DNA of 64,000 nucleotides from Bogoriella caseilytica (lineage in GTDB: Bacteria > Actinomycetota > Actinomycetes > Actinomycetales > Actinomycetaceae). Both the position numbers and the translations under genes were made by a program. Under the pieces are notes generated by a model. It worked only from the letters and a program-made list of their open reading frames with translations. It was not told the DNA's origin and made no database searches. Location of the stretch: positions 1,984,001 through 2,048,000 of the forward strand of contig NZ_RKHK01000001.1 in assembly GCF_003752405.1 (NCBI RefSeq), in the 5' to 3' direction. Every line of letters begins with the position of its first letter. The stretch's first letter is position 1. Positions 33,700 through 41,675 of the stretch are shown in pieces.

Positions 33700-36073
33700 G
33701 GTTGGTTGAGCCACAGTGTTGTGGCGGGAGGGAGAGGTTTCTGATGCGGAGACTCTCTGGTGTGTTGGTGTCGGGGGTTCTGGCGGCGGGTGTGGTGGCT
33801 GTGGGGCCGGTGGGTGGTGCGGTGGCTGTTCCTGAGGGGGTGGTGGATCCGTTGGAGTTGGCGTTGAGTGGGCCGGATCAGCAGCGGTCGATGAGTGTGC
33901 CGGAGAGTCGGTTGGTGTTGAATCCGCAGAATTTCTATTTGGCGGAGTCGGAGTTTGAGCAGAGTACTGGTCCTTCGATGCCGTTGGGTGCGGGGTATTA
34001 CGCGTATGACGAGGCGGTGACGATGCCTCGGTTCTTGGAGTTGTATGAGGGGGTTTCGGGGGAGCCGCCGGTGTTGGCGGATGATCCGGATGCGATCGAG
34101 ATTGGTTTTGCTGATGAGTTCGAGGAGCTGTCGCAGGAGTGGGTGTTGGAGCCTGGTCTTGGTGTGACGGTTGATGATGGGGTGGCGCTTCTTGAGGTGT
34201 TGCCGGATTCACCGGTTCCGTGGCCGGCGATGGCTCGTGAGATCACTGTTGATGTGGATGTGACTCCGGTGTTGCGGGTGGCGTTGCCGTCGGTGAGTGG
34301 TCAGTGGGCGTTGAAGCTCAATGACGGTGGTGCTGTTGATATCGATGTGCAGCCGGGTTCTTCTGCGGGTGGTGTGCATAGTTTCGATATTGCGGCCCTG
34401 ACGGGGTGGAGTGGTGAGCAGACGTTCTCGATCAAGTTGTTCGCCGTGGGTGGGGATGCTTCGATCGCGGTGGAGAGTGTGCGTGTGCAGGGCCAGCAGG
34501 CTGGTTTTGTGGACAACTTCTCCTCGGAGACGTTGGAGTGGGATGTGGGTCAGGGGTTGGAGACTGTGCTGGCCGATGGGACGTTGAGGATCACGGTGGG
34601 GCCGGACTCTGCTCATGGCTTTGGTGCTGTGCAGCGTGGTGTCGATGTTGATCTGGATGCTTTCCCGGTGCTGCGGTTGGCGTTGCCCAGTGTTGATGGT
34701 GACTGGGCGTTGAAGGTCAACAATGGTTCTGGGGACGATGTGGATCTTGAGCCGGGTTCGAATGCTTCTGGTGTGTTCAGTTTTGATGTTCCTGCCGCGA
34801 CGGGTTGGTCGGGTTCGCAGTCGTTCACGATCAAGTTGTTCGCCGTGGGTGGTGGCGCGGAGATCGTGGTCGACAGCGTGCGGTTGGTGAGTGCTTCCCA
34901 GGGCCAGGAGTGGGTTCGTGGTGCTGCGGAGTATGAGAACTTCTGGTCGCCGGCGTCGTTGGATTTCTCTGCGACGTATCCCGGTGGTGCGGCGGTCTCT
35001 GGTGCGGATGCCATGGTGGGGCTGGACTCGGTGGTGCGTGAGTTCGAGATCGATCAGGCGCCCGGTGAGGGTGAGGTTCTTCGTGTGGCGGGCTCCTTTG
35101 TGGGGGCTGTGGAGGTCGATGCCGATGCCGGGGTGATCACTGTTGCCGGGGATCACGTGCGTTACGCGGTGGCGATCCCGGGCATGGAGGATGTGTACTT
35201 CTTCGAGTCCATTGAGGAGCTGGAAGCTGGTGGTCCGGCCTCGAGTGAGCCGACCTCGCGGATGGGTGTGTGGGCCGCGGCGGTGCCGGAGTCGGCCAGT
35301 CAGGTGCGGATCGGGGCGGGGTTCTCCGTTGATGACAACGCCCAGGCGGTGGCGCGTGCTCAGGCGGCGGCTGCGACGCCGATCGCGGATGCTCGTGCTG
35401 AGCTGGTGAGTTTCTGGGCGGATGCGTTAGCTGGTGTTCCGCATCCGCAGGACTTCTCGTTGCTGGGTGTGGCCGATGATGGCGGGCTCAGTGATGACCA
35501 GGTGCGTAGCGCGTACTACCGGGCCTTTGTGGCGCTGTATTCCAACGTGTTGCCCCCGCAGCCTGAGACCGGTTTCGCGTATCGCACGGTGGCTACCGGT
35601 AAGCCCTCGATGTGGAACCACGGAGCTCCCGGGGCGCAGTCTGCTGCGGCGTGGGAGAGTTTCATCGGTGTCCAGTTCCTGGCCTATGTCGATCCCGAGG
35701 CGGCCTGGGATTCCTTCAATGGGCTGATGTCACTGGTTGATGAAGATGGTTCCCTGGCTGGGGAGAGCCTGCCCAGCCGGAAGGCTCAGGCGGCTTGGGT
35801 GCTGTATGCCATGACCGGACAAAGCCAGGAGTTGGCGTACAGCTATGACGCGTTGATCCGGTTGCTGCAGTGGCAGGCCGATAACCCGCGCTGGATCTAC
35901 GGCGCGTATGACAATCCCGGTGAACGCGACTCCGAGTTCGTGACCACCTTGATCATCGATATCGACTACGGCATTCAGATCGCTGAGGTCCTGGGCCACG
36001 ATGACGACATCGACATGCTCAACGACCTCCGCGAAGAACTCCTGACCGGCTACCACCACCACTACTGGGACAC
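33691..36073 (+). repeat. Long direct repeat, copy 1 (with 37376-39758)
   Basis: About 2.38 kb, nearly base-identical to 37376-39758 (offset 3685); I noticed only a few substitutions (for example gcg/tcg near 33865 and cct/tct near 34790). It starts in the middle of operator A and ends inside the catalytic domain at GGGACAC. Confidence 0.92.
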
Positions 36074-37274
36074 TCCGCACGATGTGCCCCCGAGGCAGTA
36101 CCTCTTCCCGGGCGACCCGGACTGCAGTGTGCGTGGCGGCTGTTACGGCAACCTCTTCCAGACCACGATGGCCCTGCACGTGGACGGGCTCGAGGAGCAG
36201 CGGGCAGATGCCCTGCTCGCCTTCTTCGACTCGGTCTACGATCCAGCAGCGCAGTTCGCAGGAACCGCAGATGTGAAGTACCCCAACATGTCCTACACCG
36301 TCTACGGTCTGCTCGATCATGGGCGGTCGCAGGACGCGCAGACGCTGACCAGTGCGGTGTTGCGGGAGATCATTGGCAGTGGTTCGTTCGCGGAGGCCTA
36401 TGACCCTTCCGAGGATGGCCCAGTGCCGGTGGGGGTGCGTCCGTCGATCTTTGGGCTGGCCACAGTGATCGATGCGGTCTGGCTCAACAACGGCTACCGC
36501 ATGGACCTGGGAGACCCCCACGCCCTGCTCGCCCCAGCAGCCACCGGCGGCCTGCACGGCATCACCTACCGCGGCCAGACGCTGAACACCGAGGTCAACG
36601 CTGCAGCCGGTGAAGTGACCTTCTCCGGACCCGCGGTCGCCGCGACCGAGGAATGCAACACCATCACCGGCGTCCAGGTCGGCACCACCATCGCCCTGCC
36701 CACCCAATGCGAAGGCACCGACCCCGACCCGACCGACCCCGACCCCACCGACCCCGACCCGACCGACCCCGACCCGACCGATCCTCCGGGAGAGCCTGTC
36801 GCCACGCCGGATGAGGAGCTCGGTGAGGATGTCCGCGGTGACGTGAGTGTTCCGGAATCGGCCGAGCGGGGCGAGACGATCGATGTCACGGTTCCGAGTG
36901 CGTCGGGGGAGCAGGTGCGCGTGTGGCTGCACTCGGATCCGGTGCTGCTCACGACCGGGGACGTGTCCGCTGATGGCACCATCGCTGCCACGATCCCGGA
37001 GGGTGCCACCCTGGGCGATCACCGGATCGTCGTGCAATGGGCCGATGGTGAGCTCATCGGCTGGGCACCGATCGAGATCGTGGCGGCGCCGGTCTCCGGT
37101 GGAGGAGTGGACGGCGCAGGTGCTGCCGGAGGTGACGCTGCCGGGAAATACGGTGCCCTACCGAACACCGGCGCCGGCGGCAGCACTCACCTTGCCTTGG
37201 CTGCCATCACCGCGATGCTGCTCGGCGGTCTGATCCTGGCGGTGCGACACCGCGCGCTCACGGCAGGTCGCTGA
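33744..37274 (+). CDS. Secreted wall-anchored glycoside-hydrolase-like protein 1 (LPNTG)
   Basis: 1176 residues from ATG 33744, behind GGGAGGGAGAGG. Signal peptide (1-28). Then a conserved segment SRLVLNPQNFYLAESEFEQS, two tandem carbohydrate-binding-like beta domains (about 120-250 and 255-385, each with QWALK/DWALK and SIKLFAVGG/TIKLFAVGG), a beta-sandwich (390-545) and a large helical domain (~550-1010: NVLPPQPETGF, SMWNHGAPGAQSAAAWESF, GESLPSRKAQAAWVLYAMTG, VWLNNGYRM) of (alpha/alpha)6 type, recalling GH63/GH37-like enzymes. A four-fold PDPTD linker, a beta domain and LPNTG (1139-1143) + hydrophobic helix + Arg follow. It is probably sortase-linked and acts on an external glycan. Exact family and linkage are not known. 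Confidence 0.8.
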   Translation: MRRLSGVLVSGVLAAGVVAVGPVGGAVAVPEGVVDPLELALSGPDQQRSMSVPESRLVLNPQNFYLAESEFEQSTGPSMPLGAGYYAYDEAVTMPRFLELYEGVSGEPPVLADDPDAIEIGFADEFEELSQEWVLEPGLGVTVDDGVALLEVLPDSPVPWPAMAREITVDVDVTPVLRVALPSVSGQWALKLNDGGAVDIDVQPGSSAGGVHSFDIAALTGWSGEQTFSIKLFAVGGDASIAVESVRVQGQQAGFVDNFSSETLEWDVGQGLETVLADGTLRITVGPDSAHGFGAVQRGVDVDLDAFPVLRLALPSVDGDWALKVNNGSGDDVDLEPGSNASGVFSFDVPAATGWSGSQSFTIKLFAVGGGAEIVVDSVRLVSASQGQEWVRGAAEYENFWSPASLDFSATYPGGAAVSGADAMVGLDSVVREFEIDQAPGEGEVLRVAGSFVGAVEVDADAGVITVAGDHVRYAVAIPGMEDVYFFESIEELEAGGPASSEPTSRMGVWAAAVPESASQVRIGAGFSVDDNAQAVARAQAAAATPIADARAELVSFWADALAGVPHPQDFSLLGVADDGGLSDDQVRSAYYRAFVALYSNVLPPQPETGFAYRTVATGKPSMWNHGAPGAQSAAAWESFIGVQFLAYVDPEAAWDSFNGLMSLVDEDGSLAGESLPSRKAQAAWVLYAMTGQSQELAYSYDALIRLLQWQADNPRWIYGAYDNPGERDSEFVTTLIIDIDYGIQIAEVLGHDDDIDMLNDLREELLTGYHHHYWDTPHDVPPRQYLFPGDPDCSVRGGCYGNLFQTTMALHVDGLEEQRADALLAFFDSVYDPAAQFAGTADVKYPNMSYTVYGLLDHGRSQDAQTLTSAVLREIIGSGSFAEAYDPSEDGPVPVGVRPSIFGLATVIDAVWLNNGYRMDLGDPHALLAPAATGGLHGITYRGQTLNTEVNAAAGEVTFSGPAVAATEECNTITGVQVGTTIALPTQCEGTDPDPTDPDPTDPDPTDPDPTDPPGEPVATPDEELGEDVRGDVSVPESAERGETIDVTVPSASGEQVRVWLHSDPVLLTTGDVSADGTIAATIPEGATLGDHRIVVQWADGELIGWAPIEIVAAPVSGGGVDGAGAAGGDAAGKYGALPNTGAGGSTHLALAAITAMLLGGLILAVRHRALTAGR
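36403..36730 (+). repeat. Second block of the direct repeat, copy 1 (with 40094-40421)
   Basis: Near-identical to 40094-40421 (offset 3691, 6 nt more than the first block). It encodes SEDGPVPVGVRPSIFGLATV to the GTDPDP linker. The intervening 36074-36402 is clearly diverged from 39759-40093. Confidence 0.88.
36723..36782 (+). repeat. Four 15-bp units encoding PDPTD
   Basis: Units at 36723, 36738, 36753 and 36768 (CCCGACCCSACCGAC type) encode four PDPTD repeats, a stiff Pro/Asp/Thr linker before the wall-anchor part. Copy 2 has a shorter, altered version (PDPVDPDPTDPAQP). Such repeats can change length by slippage. Confidence 0.9.
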
Positions 37275-37280
37275 ATCACC

Positions 37281-37319
37281 CTGGCGCCGCCCTGGTCATC
37301 GTGGCCAGGGCGGCGCCAG
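37281..37319. terminator. Terminator-like 15-bp hairpin after hydrolase gene 1
   Basis: CTGGCGCCGCCCTGG and its exact complement surround a 9-nt loop, 7 bp behind the stop of the first hydrolase gene. No T tract follows, which is common for actinobacterial terminators. It would separate the two tandem genes. Confidence 0.65.
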
Positions 37320-37375
37320 AGCCGTCTGACCAGGCACTGACCCTCCCGTGTGAGGTAGGCAGTCCGCCGCGTCCT

Positions 37376-39758
37376 CGTTGTTTCGGTTGGTTGAGCCACA
37401 GTGTTGTGGCGGGAGGGAGAGGTTTCTGATGCGGAGACTCTCTGGTGTGTTGGTGTCGGGGGTTCTGGCGGCGGGTGTGGTGGCTGTGGGGCCGGTGGGT
37501 GGTGCGGTGGCTGTTCCTGAGGGGGTGGTGGATCCGTTGGAGTTGTCGTTGAGTGGGCCGGATCAGCAGCGGTCGATGAGTGTGCCGGAGAGTCGGTTGG
37601 TGTTGAATCCGCAGAATTTCTATTTGGCGGAGTCGGAGTTTGAGCAGAGTACTGGTCCTTCGATGCCGTTGGGTGCGGGGTATTACGCGTATGACGAGGC
37701 GGTGACGATGCCTCGGTTCTTGGAGTTGTATGAGGGGGTTTCGGGGGAGCCGCCGGTGTTGGCGGATGATCCGGATGCGATTGAGATTGGTTTTGCTGAT
37801 GAGTTCGAGGAGCTGTCGCAGGAGTGGGTGTTGGAGCCTGGTCTTGGTGTGACGGTTGATGATGGGGTGGCGCTTCTTGAGGTGTTGCCGGATTCACCGG
37901 TTCCGTGGCCGGCGATGGCTCGTGAGATCACTGTTGATGTGGATGTGACTCCGGTGTTGCGGGTGGCGTTGCCGTCGGTGAGTGGTCAGTGGGCGTTGAA
38001 GCTCAATGACGGTGGTGCTGTTGATATCGATGTGCAGCCGGGTTCTTCTGCGGGTGGTGTGCATAGTTTCGATATTGCGGCCCTGACGGGGTGGAGTGGT
38101 GAGCAGACGTTCTCGATCAAGTTGTTCGCCGTGGGTGGGGATGCTTCGATCGCGGTGGAGAGTGTGCGTGTGCAGGGCCAGCAGGCTGGTTTTGTGGACA
38201 ACTTCTCCTCGGAGACGTTGGAGTGGGATGTGGGTCAGGGGTTGGAGACTGTGCTGGCCGATGGGACGTTGAGGATCACGGTGGGGCCGGACTCTGCTCA
38301 TGGCTTTGGTGCTGTGCAGCGTGGTGTCGATGTTGATCTGGATGCTTTCCCGGTGCTGCGGTTGGCGTTGCCCAGTGTTGATGGTGACTGGGCGTTGAAG
38401 GTCAACAATGGTTCTGGGGACGATGTGGATCTTGAGCCGGGTTCGAATGCTTCTGGTGTGTTCAGTTTTGATGTTTCTGCCGCGACGGGTTGGTCGGGTT
38501 CGCAGTCGTTCACGATCAAGTTGTTCGCCGTGGGTGGTGGCGCTGAGATTGTGGTCGACAGCGTGCGGTTGGTGAGTGCTTCCCAGGGCCAGGAGTGGGT
38601 TCGTGGTGCTGCGGAGTATGAGAACTTCTGGTCGCCGGCGTCGTTGGATTTCTCTGCGACGTATCCCGGTGGTGCGGCGGTCTCTGGTGCGGATGCCATG
38701 GTGGGGCTGGACTCGGTGGTGCGTGAGTTCGAGATCGATCAGGCGCCCGGTGAGGGTGAGGTTCTTCGTGTGGCGGGCTCCTTTGTGGGGGCTGTGGAGG
38801 TCGATGCCGATGCCGGGGTGATCACTGTTGCCGGGGATCACGTGCGTTACGCGGTGGCGATCCCGGGCATGGAGGATGTGTACTTCTTCGAGTCCATTGA
38901 GGAGCTGGAAGCTGGTGGTCCGGCCTCGAGTGAGCCGACCTCGCGGATGGGTGTGTGGGCCGCGGCGGTGCCGGAGTCGGCCAGTCAGGTGCGGATCGGG
39001 GCGGGGTTCTCCGTTGATGACAACGCCCAGGCGGTGGCGCGTGCTCAGGCGGCGGCTGCGACGCCGATCGCGGATGCTCGTGCTGAGCTGGTGAGTTTCT
39101 GGGCGGATGCGTTAGCTGGTGTTCCGCATCCGCAGGACTTCTCGTTGCTGGGTGTGGCCGATGATGGCGGGCTCAGTGATGACCAGGTGCGTAGCGCGTA
39201 CTACCGGGCCTTTGTGGCGCTGTATTCCAACGTGTTGCCCCCGCAGCCTGAGACCGGTTTCGCGTATCGCACGGTGGCTACCGGTAAGCCCTCGATGTGG
39301 AACCACGGAGCTCCCGGGGCGCAGTCTGCTGCGGCGTGGGAGAGTTTCATCGGTGTCCAGTTCCTGGCCTATGTCGATCCCGAGGCGGCCTGGGATTCCT
39401 TCAATGGGCTGATGTCACTGGTTGATGAAGATGGTTCCCTGGCTGGGGAGAGCCTGCCCAGCCGGAAGGCTCAGGCGGCTTGGGTGCTGTATGCCATGAC
39501 CGGACAAAGCCAGGAGTTGGCGTACAGCTATGACGCGTTGATCCGGTTGCTGCAGTGGCAGGCCGATAACCCGCGCTGGATCTACGGCGCGTATGACAAT
39601 CCCGGTGAACGCGACTCCGAGTTCGTGACCACCTTGATCATCGATATCGACTACGGCATTCAGATCGCTGAGGTCCTGGGCCACGATGACGACATCGACA
39701 TGCTCAACGACCTCCGCGAAGAACTCCTGACCGGCTACCACCACCACTACTGGGACAC
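37376..39758 (+). repeat. Long direct repeat, copy 2
   Basis: Counterpart of 33691-36073. Its left limit falls at the dyad centre of the LacI-type operator, so only the right half GTTGTTTC is copied; the left half here is GTCCTC. Confidence 0.92.
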
Positions 39759-40683
39759 CCTCGACGGTAAGCCGGCCCGGTGGTACTTCCCTGGTGATCC
39801 AGCGTGCACGCCCATTGGTGGATGTTACGGAGACGATCTGCACGATCTGCAAACCACGAGTTCGCTCCACATCCCTGATCTTGATGCGGTTCGACGCCAG
39901 GCACTGGAAGCGCACTTTGATTCCGTGTTCGCTCCAGGCACGCAACTGGCGGGATTCGCCGGCGTCAAATACACGAGCCTGTCGCATACCGCCTACGGGC
40001 TCTTCGATCATGGCAGGTCGCAGGACGCGCAGACACTGATCAACTCGGTGCTCCGCGACTCCATCGCCAGTGGCTCCTTCGCTGAGGCTTACAACCCTTC
40101 CGAGGATGGCCCAGTGCCGGTGGGGGTGCGTCCGTCGATCTTTGGGCTGGCCACAGTGATCGATGCGGTCTGGCTCAACAACGGCTACCGCATGGACCTG
40201 GGAGACCCCCACGCCCTGCTCGCCCCAGCAGCCACCGGCGGCCTGCACGGCATCACCTACCGCGGCCAGACGCTGAACACCGACGTCAACGCTGCAGCCG
40301 GTGAAGTGACCTTCTCCGGACCCGCGGTCGCCGCGACCCAGGAATGCAACACCATCACCGGCGTCCAGGTCGGCACCACCATCGCCCTGCCCACCCAATG
40401 CGAAGGCACCGACCCCGACCCAGTCGACCCCGACCCCACCGACCCGGCGCAGCCCGAGGGCACTGACCCCATTGACCCCGAACCGATCGAACCCGAACGG
40501 ACGCAGCAGGAGGCCGCCGGGTCGGTAAGCGCGGATCAGGTCTCCGGGCCAGTCGCTGCACCGGGCGGGGACCTCGCGCAGACCGGAAGTGCCGTGGAGC
40601 CGGGCGTGATCGGCGCAGCTCTCGGCGCCCTCCTCATCGGCGGTGTGTTACTCGGCCTACGCCGGCAGCTGTCACTCGGCTGA
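37429..40683 (+). CDS. Secreted wall-anchored glycoside-hydrolase-like protein 2 (LAQTG)
   Basis: 1084 residues. The first ~776 are almost identical to protein 1 (signal peptide, two carbohydrate-binding-like domains, start of the helical catalytic domain). Residues ~777-888 differ (DGKPARWYFPGDPACTPIGG, LQTTSSLHIPDLDAV), then identity returns. The linker is shorter, the extra beta domain of protein 1 is missing, and the C-terminus carries LAQTG (1049-1053), a hydrophobic helix and LRRQ. LAXTG is the motif of class E sortases, so this copy may be anchored by a different enzyme. It ends overlapping the convergent esterase by 12 bp. Confidence 0.8.
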   Translation: MRRLSGVLVSGVLAAGVVAVGPVGGAVAVPEGVVDPLELSLSGPDQQRSMSVPESRLVLNPQNFYLAESEFEQSTGPSMPLGAGYYAYDEAVTMPRFLELYEGVSGEPPVLADDPDAIEIGFADEFEELSQEWVLEPGLGVTVDDGVALLEVLPDSPVPWPAMAREITVDVDVTPVLRVALPSVSGQWALKLNDGGAVDIDVQPGSSAGGVHSFDIAALTGWSGEQTFSIKLFAVGGDASIAVESVRVQGQQAGFVDNFSSETLEWDVGQGLETVLADGTLRITVGPDSAHGFGAVQRGVDVDLDAFPVLRLALPSVDGDWALKVNNGSGDDVDLEPGSNASGVFSFDVSAATGWSGSQSFTIKLFAVGGGAEIVVDSVRLVSASQGQEWVRGAAEYENFWSPASLDFSATYPGGAAVSGADAMVGLDSVVREFEIDQAPGEGEVLRVAGSFVGAVEVDADAGVITVAGDHVRYAVAIPGMEDVYFFESIEELEAGGPASSEPTSRMGVWAAAVPESASQVRIGAGFSVDDNAQAVARAQAAAATPIADARAELVSFWADALAGVPHPQDFSLLGVADDGGLSDDQVRSAYYRAFVALYSNVLPPQPETGFAYRTVATGKPSMWNHGAPGAQSAAAWESFIGVQFLAYVDPEAAWDSFNGLMSLVDEDGSLAGESLPSRKAQAAWVLYAMTGQSQELAYSYDALIRLLQWQADNPRWIYGAYDNPGERDSEFVTTLIIDIDYGIQIAEVLGHDDDIDMLNDLREELLTGYHHHYWDTLDGKPARWYFPGDPACTPIGGCYGDDLHDLQTTSSLHIPDLDAVRRQALEAHFDSVFAPGTQLAGFAGVKYTSLSHTAYGLFDHGRSQDAQTLINSVLRDSIASGSFAEAYNPSEDGPVPVGVRPSIFGLATVIDAVWLNNGYRMDLGDPHALLAPAATGGLHGITYRGQTLNTDVNAAAGEVTFSGPAVAATQECNTITGVQVGTTIALPTQCEGTDPDPVDPDPTDPAQPEGTDPIDPEPIEPERTQQEAAGSVSADQVSGPVAAPGGDLAQTGSAVEPGVIGAALGALLIGGVLLGLRRQLSLG
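40094..40421 (+). repeat. Second block of the direct repeat, copy 2
   Basis: Counterpart of 36403-36730, with rare differences (gag/gac near 40282 and gag/cag near 40341). Confidence 0.88.
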
Positions 40684-41661
40684 AGGGCCGGGCAGGCGCT
40701 GGCGGAGCCAGTCCACCTGCCGGGCCCAGTGCACTGTGCCGCCACCCTCATGACCGTTGTAGGGGTAGACGGCCATCTCCTTCTCGGCACTCTGCAGCTG
40801 GTGGTAGGCGGCGAAGACCGTTGACGGCAGGGAGATGTCGTCCATGAGGGCCACCGATATCAGCGTTGGTGCAGTCACAAGCCCGGCGAAGCACGCGCCG
40901 TCCATGTAGGACAGGCTGCGCAGCACCTCGGCGGTTGAGTCCTGGTGGACAGTGAGGTACTGCCGGATCTCTCCGGCTGCGGCCGCGGACGCCCTCGCGA
41001 TGAAACGTTCGAAGTGGCACAGGAAGGGGACGTCGGGCATCACCGCGCGGACCAGCGGGCTCAGAGCAGCCGCTGCCAGGCACACCCCGCCACCTTGGCT
41101 CACTCCCGTCACGGCGATGCGAGCCGGGTCCACGATGTCCAGCCGGGCAGCGGCCTCGACCAGGAGCACGGCATCTGTATGGAGACGCCGGTAGTAGCTC
41201 GTGCTCGGATCGGAGATCCCGCGCGTGAGGAAGCCGGGGGCCGCGGACTCACTCCCGTGTGGGTCCGCCGTCGCCCCCGGGCCGGCATTCGGCCAGGCGC
41301 TGCCCTGCCCCCGGGTGTCCATGACCAGGTGGGCGAAACCGCTGGCTGCCCACCCCAGCCGATCTGTGGGCAGTCCTCGGCCCCCGCCGTAGCCGATGAA
41401 CTCGACGACGACCGGAAAGGGTCCTGCGCCCAGCGGATGGAGCAGCCACGCCCTGATCGGGTCGCCGCCAAAACCGGAGAAGGTGAGATCCCAGGCCTCG
41501 AGTTCGGACAGTGGTGTGCGGGCTCGCTCCGCGATGGTGGGGCCGGCCAGCGACCGCGCCTCCTGCAGGGTGAGCGACCAGAACTCCTCGAAATCCGCTG
41601 GCCGGCCGACCTCCGGCCGGTAGGACCAGAGCTCCTCGAGTGGAGAATCAGTGAGCGGCAC
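40672..41661 (-). CDS. CE7/acetylxylan-esterase-like deacetylase
   Basis: 329 residues, AXE1/cephalosporin-C deacetylase fold: DLTFSGFGGDPIRAWLLHPL, VMDTRGQGSAW, nucleophile elbow G186-V-S188-Q-G-G, Asp in VALMDDI and His in NGHEGGG, so the triad is complete. There is no signal peptide; it probably removes acetyl groups from imported oligosaccharides. It is last in the leftward operon aldolase - Gfo/Idh - GH38 - esterase (gap 14 bp). Confidence 0.85.
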   Translation of the reverse strand: MPLTDSPLEELWSYRPEVGRPADFEEFWSLTLQEARSLAGPTIAERARTPLSELEAWDLTFSGFGGDPIRAWLLHPLGAGPFPVVVEFIGYGGGRGLPTDRLGWAASGFAHLVMDTRGQGSAWPNAGPGATADPHGSESAAPGFLTRGISDPSTSYYRRLHTDAVLLVEAAARLDIVDPARIAVTGVSQGGGVCLAAAALSPLVRAVMPDVPFLCHFERFIARASAAAAGEIRQYLTVHQDSTAEVLRSLSYMDGACFAGLVTAPTLISVALMDDISLPSTVFAAYHQLQSAEKEMAVYPYNGHEGGGTVHWARQVDWLRQRLPGPSAE

Positions 41662-41675
41662 GGAGGCGCCCTGGT

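Noticed and set aside
34209-35156. Long leftward open frames opposite the hydrolase genes (also 35730-37037, 37894-38841, 39415-40398)
   Set aside because: They mirror the codon pattern of the sense genes, have no family motifs and recur identically in both duplicated copies.
36723-36782. CRISPR-like array from regularly spaced repeats
   Set aside because: The 15-bp units are contiguous, in frame and encode PDPTD; there are no spacers. No CRISPR array was seen in the window.
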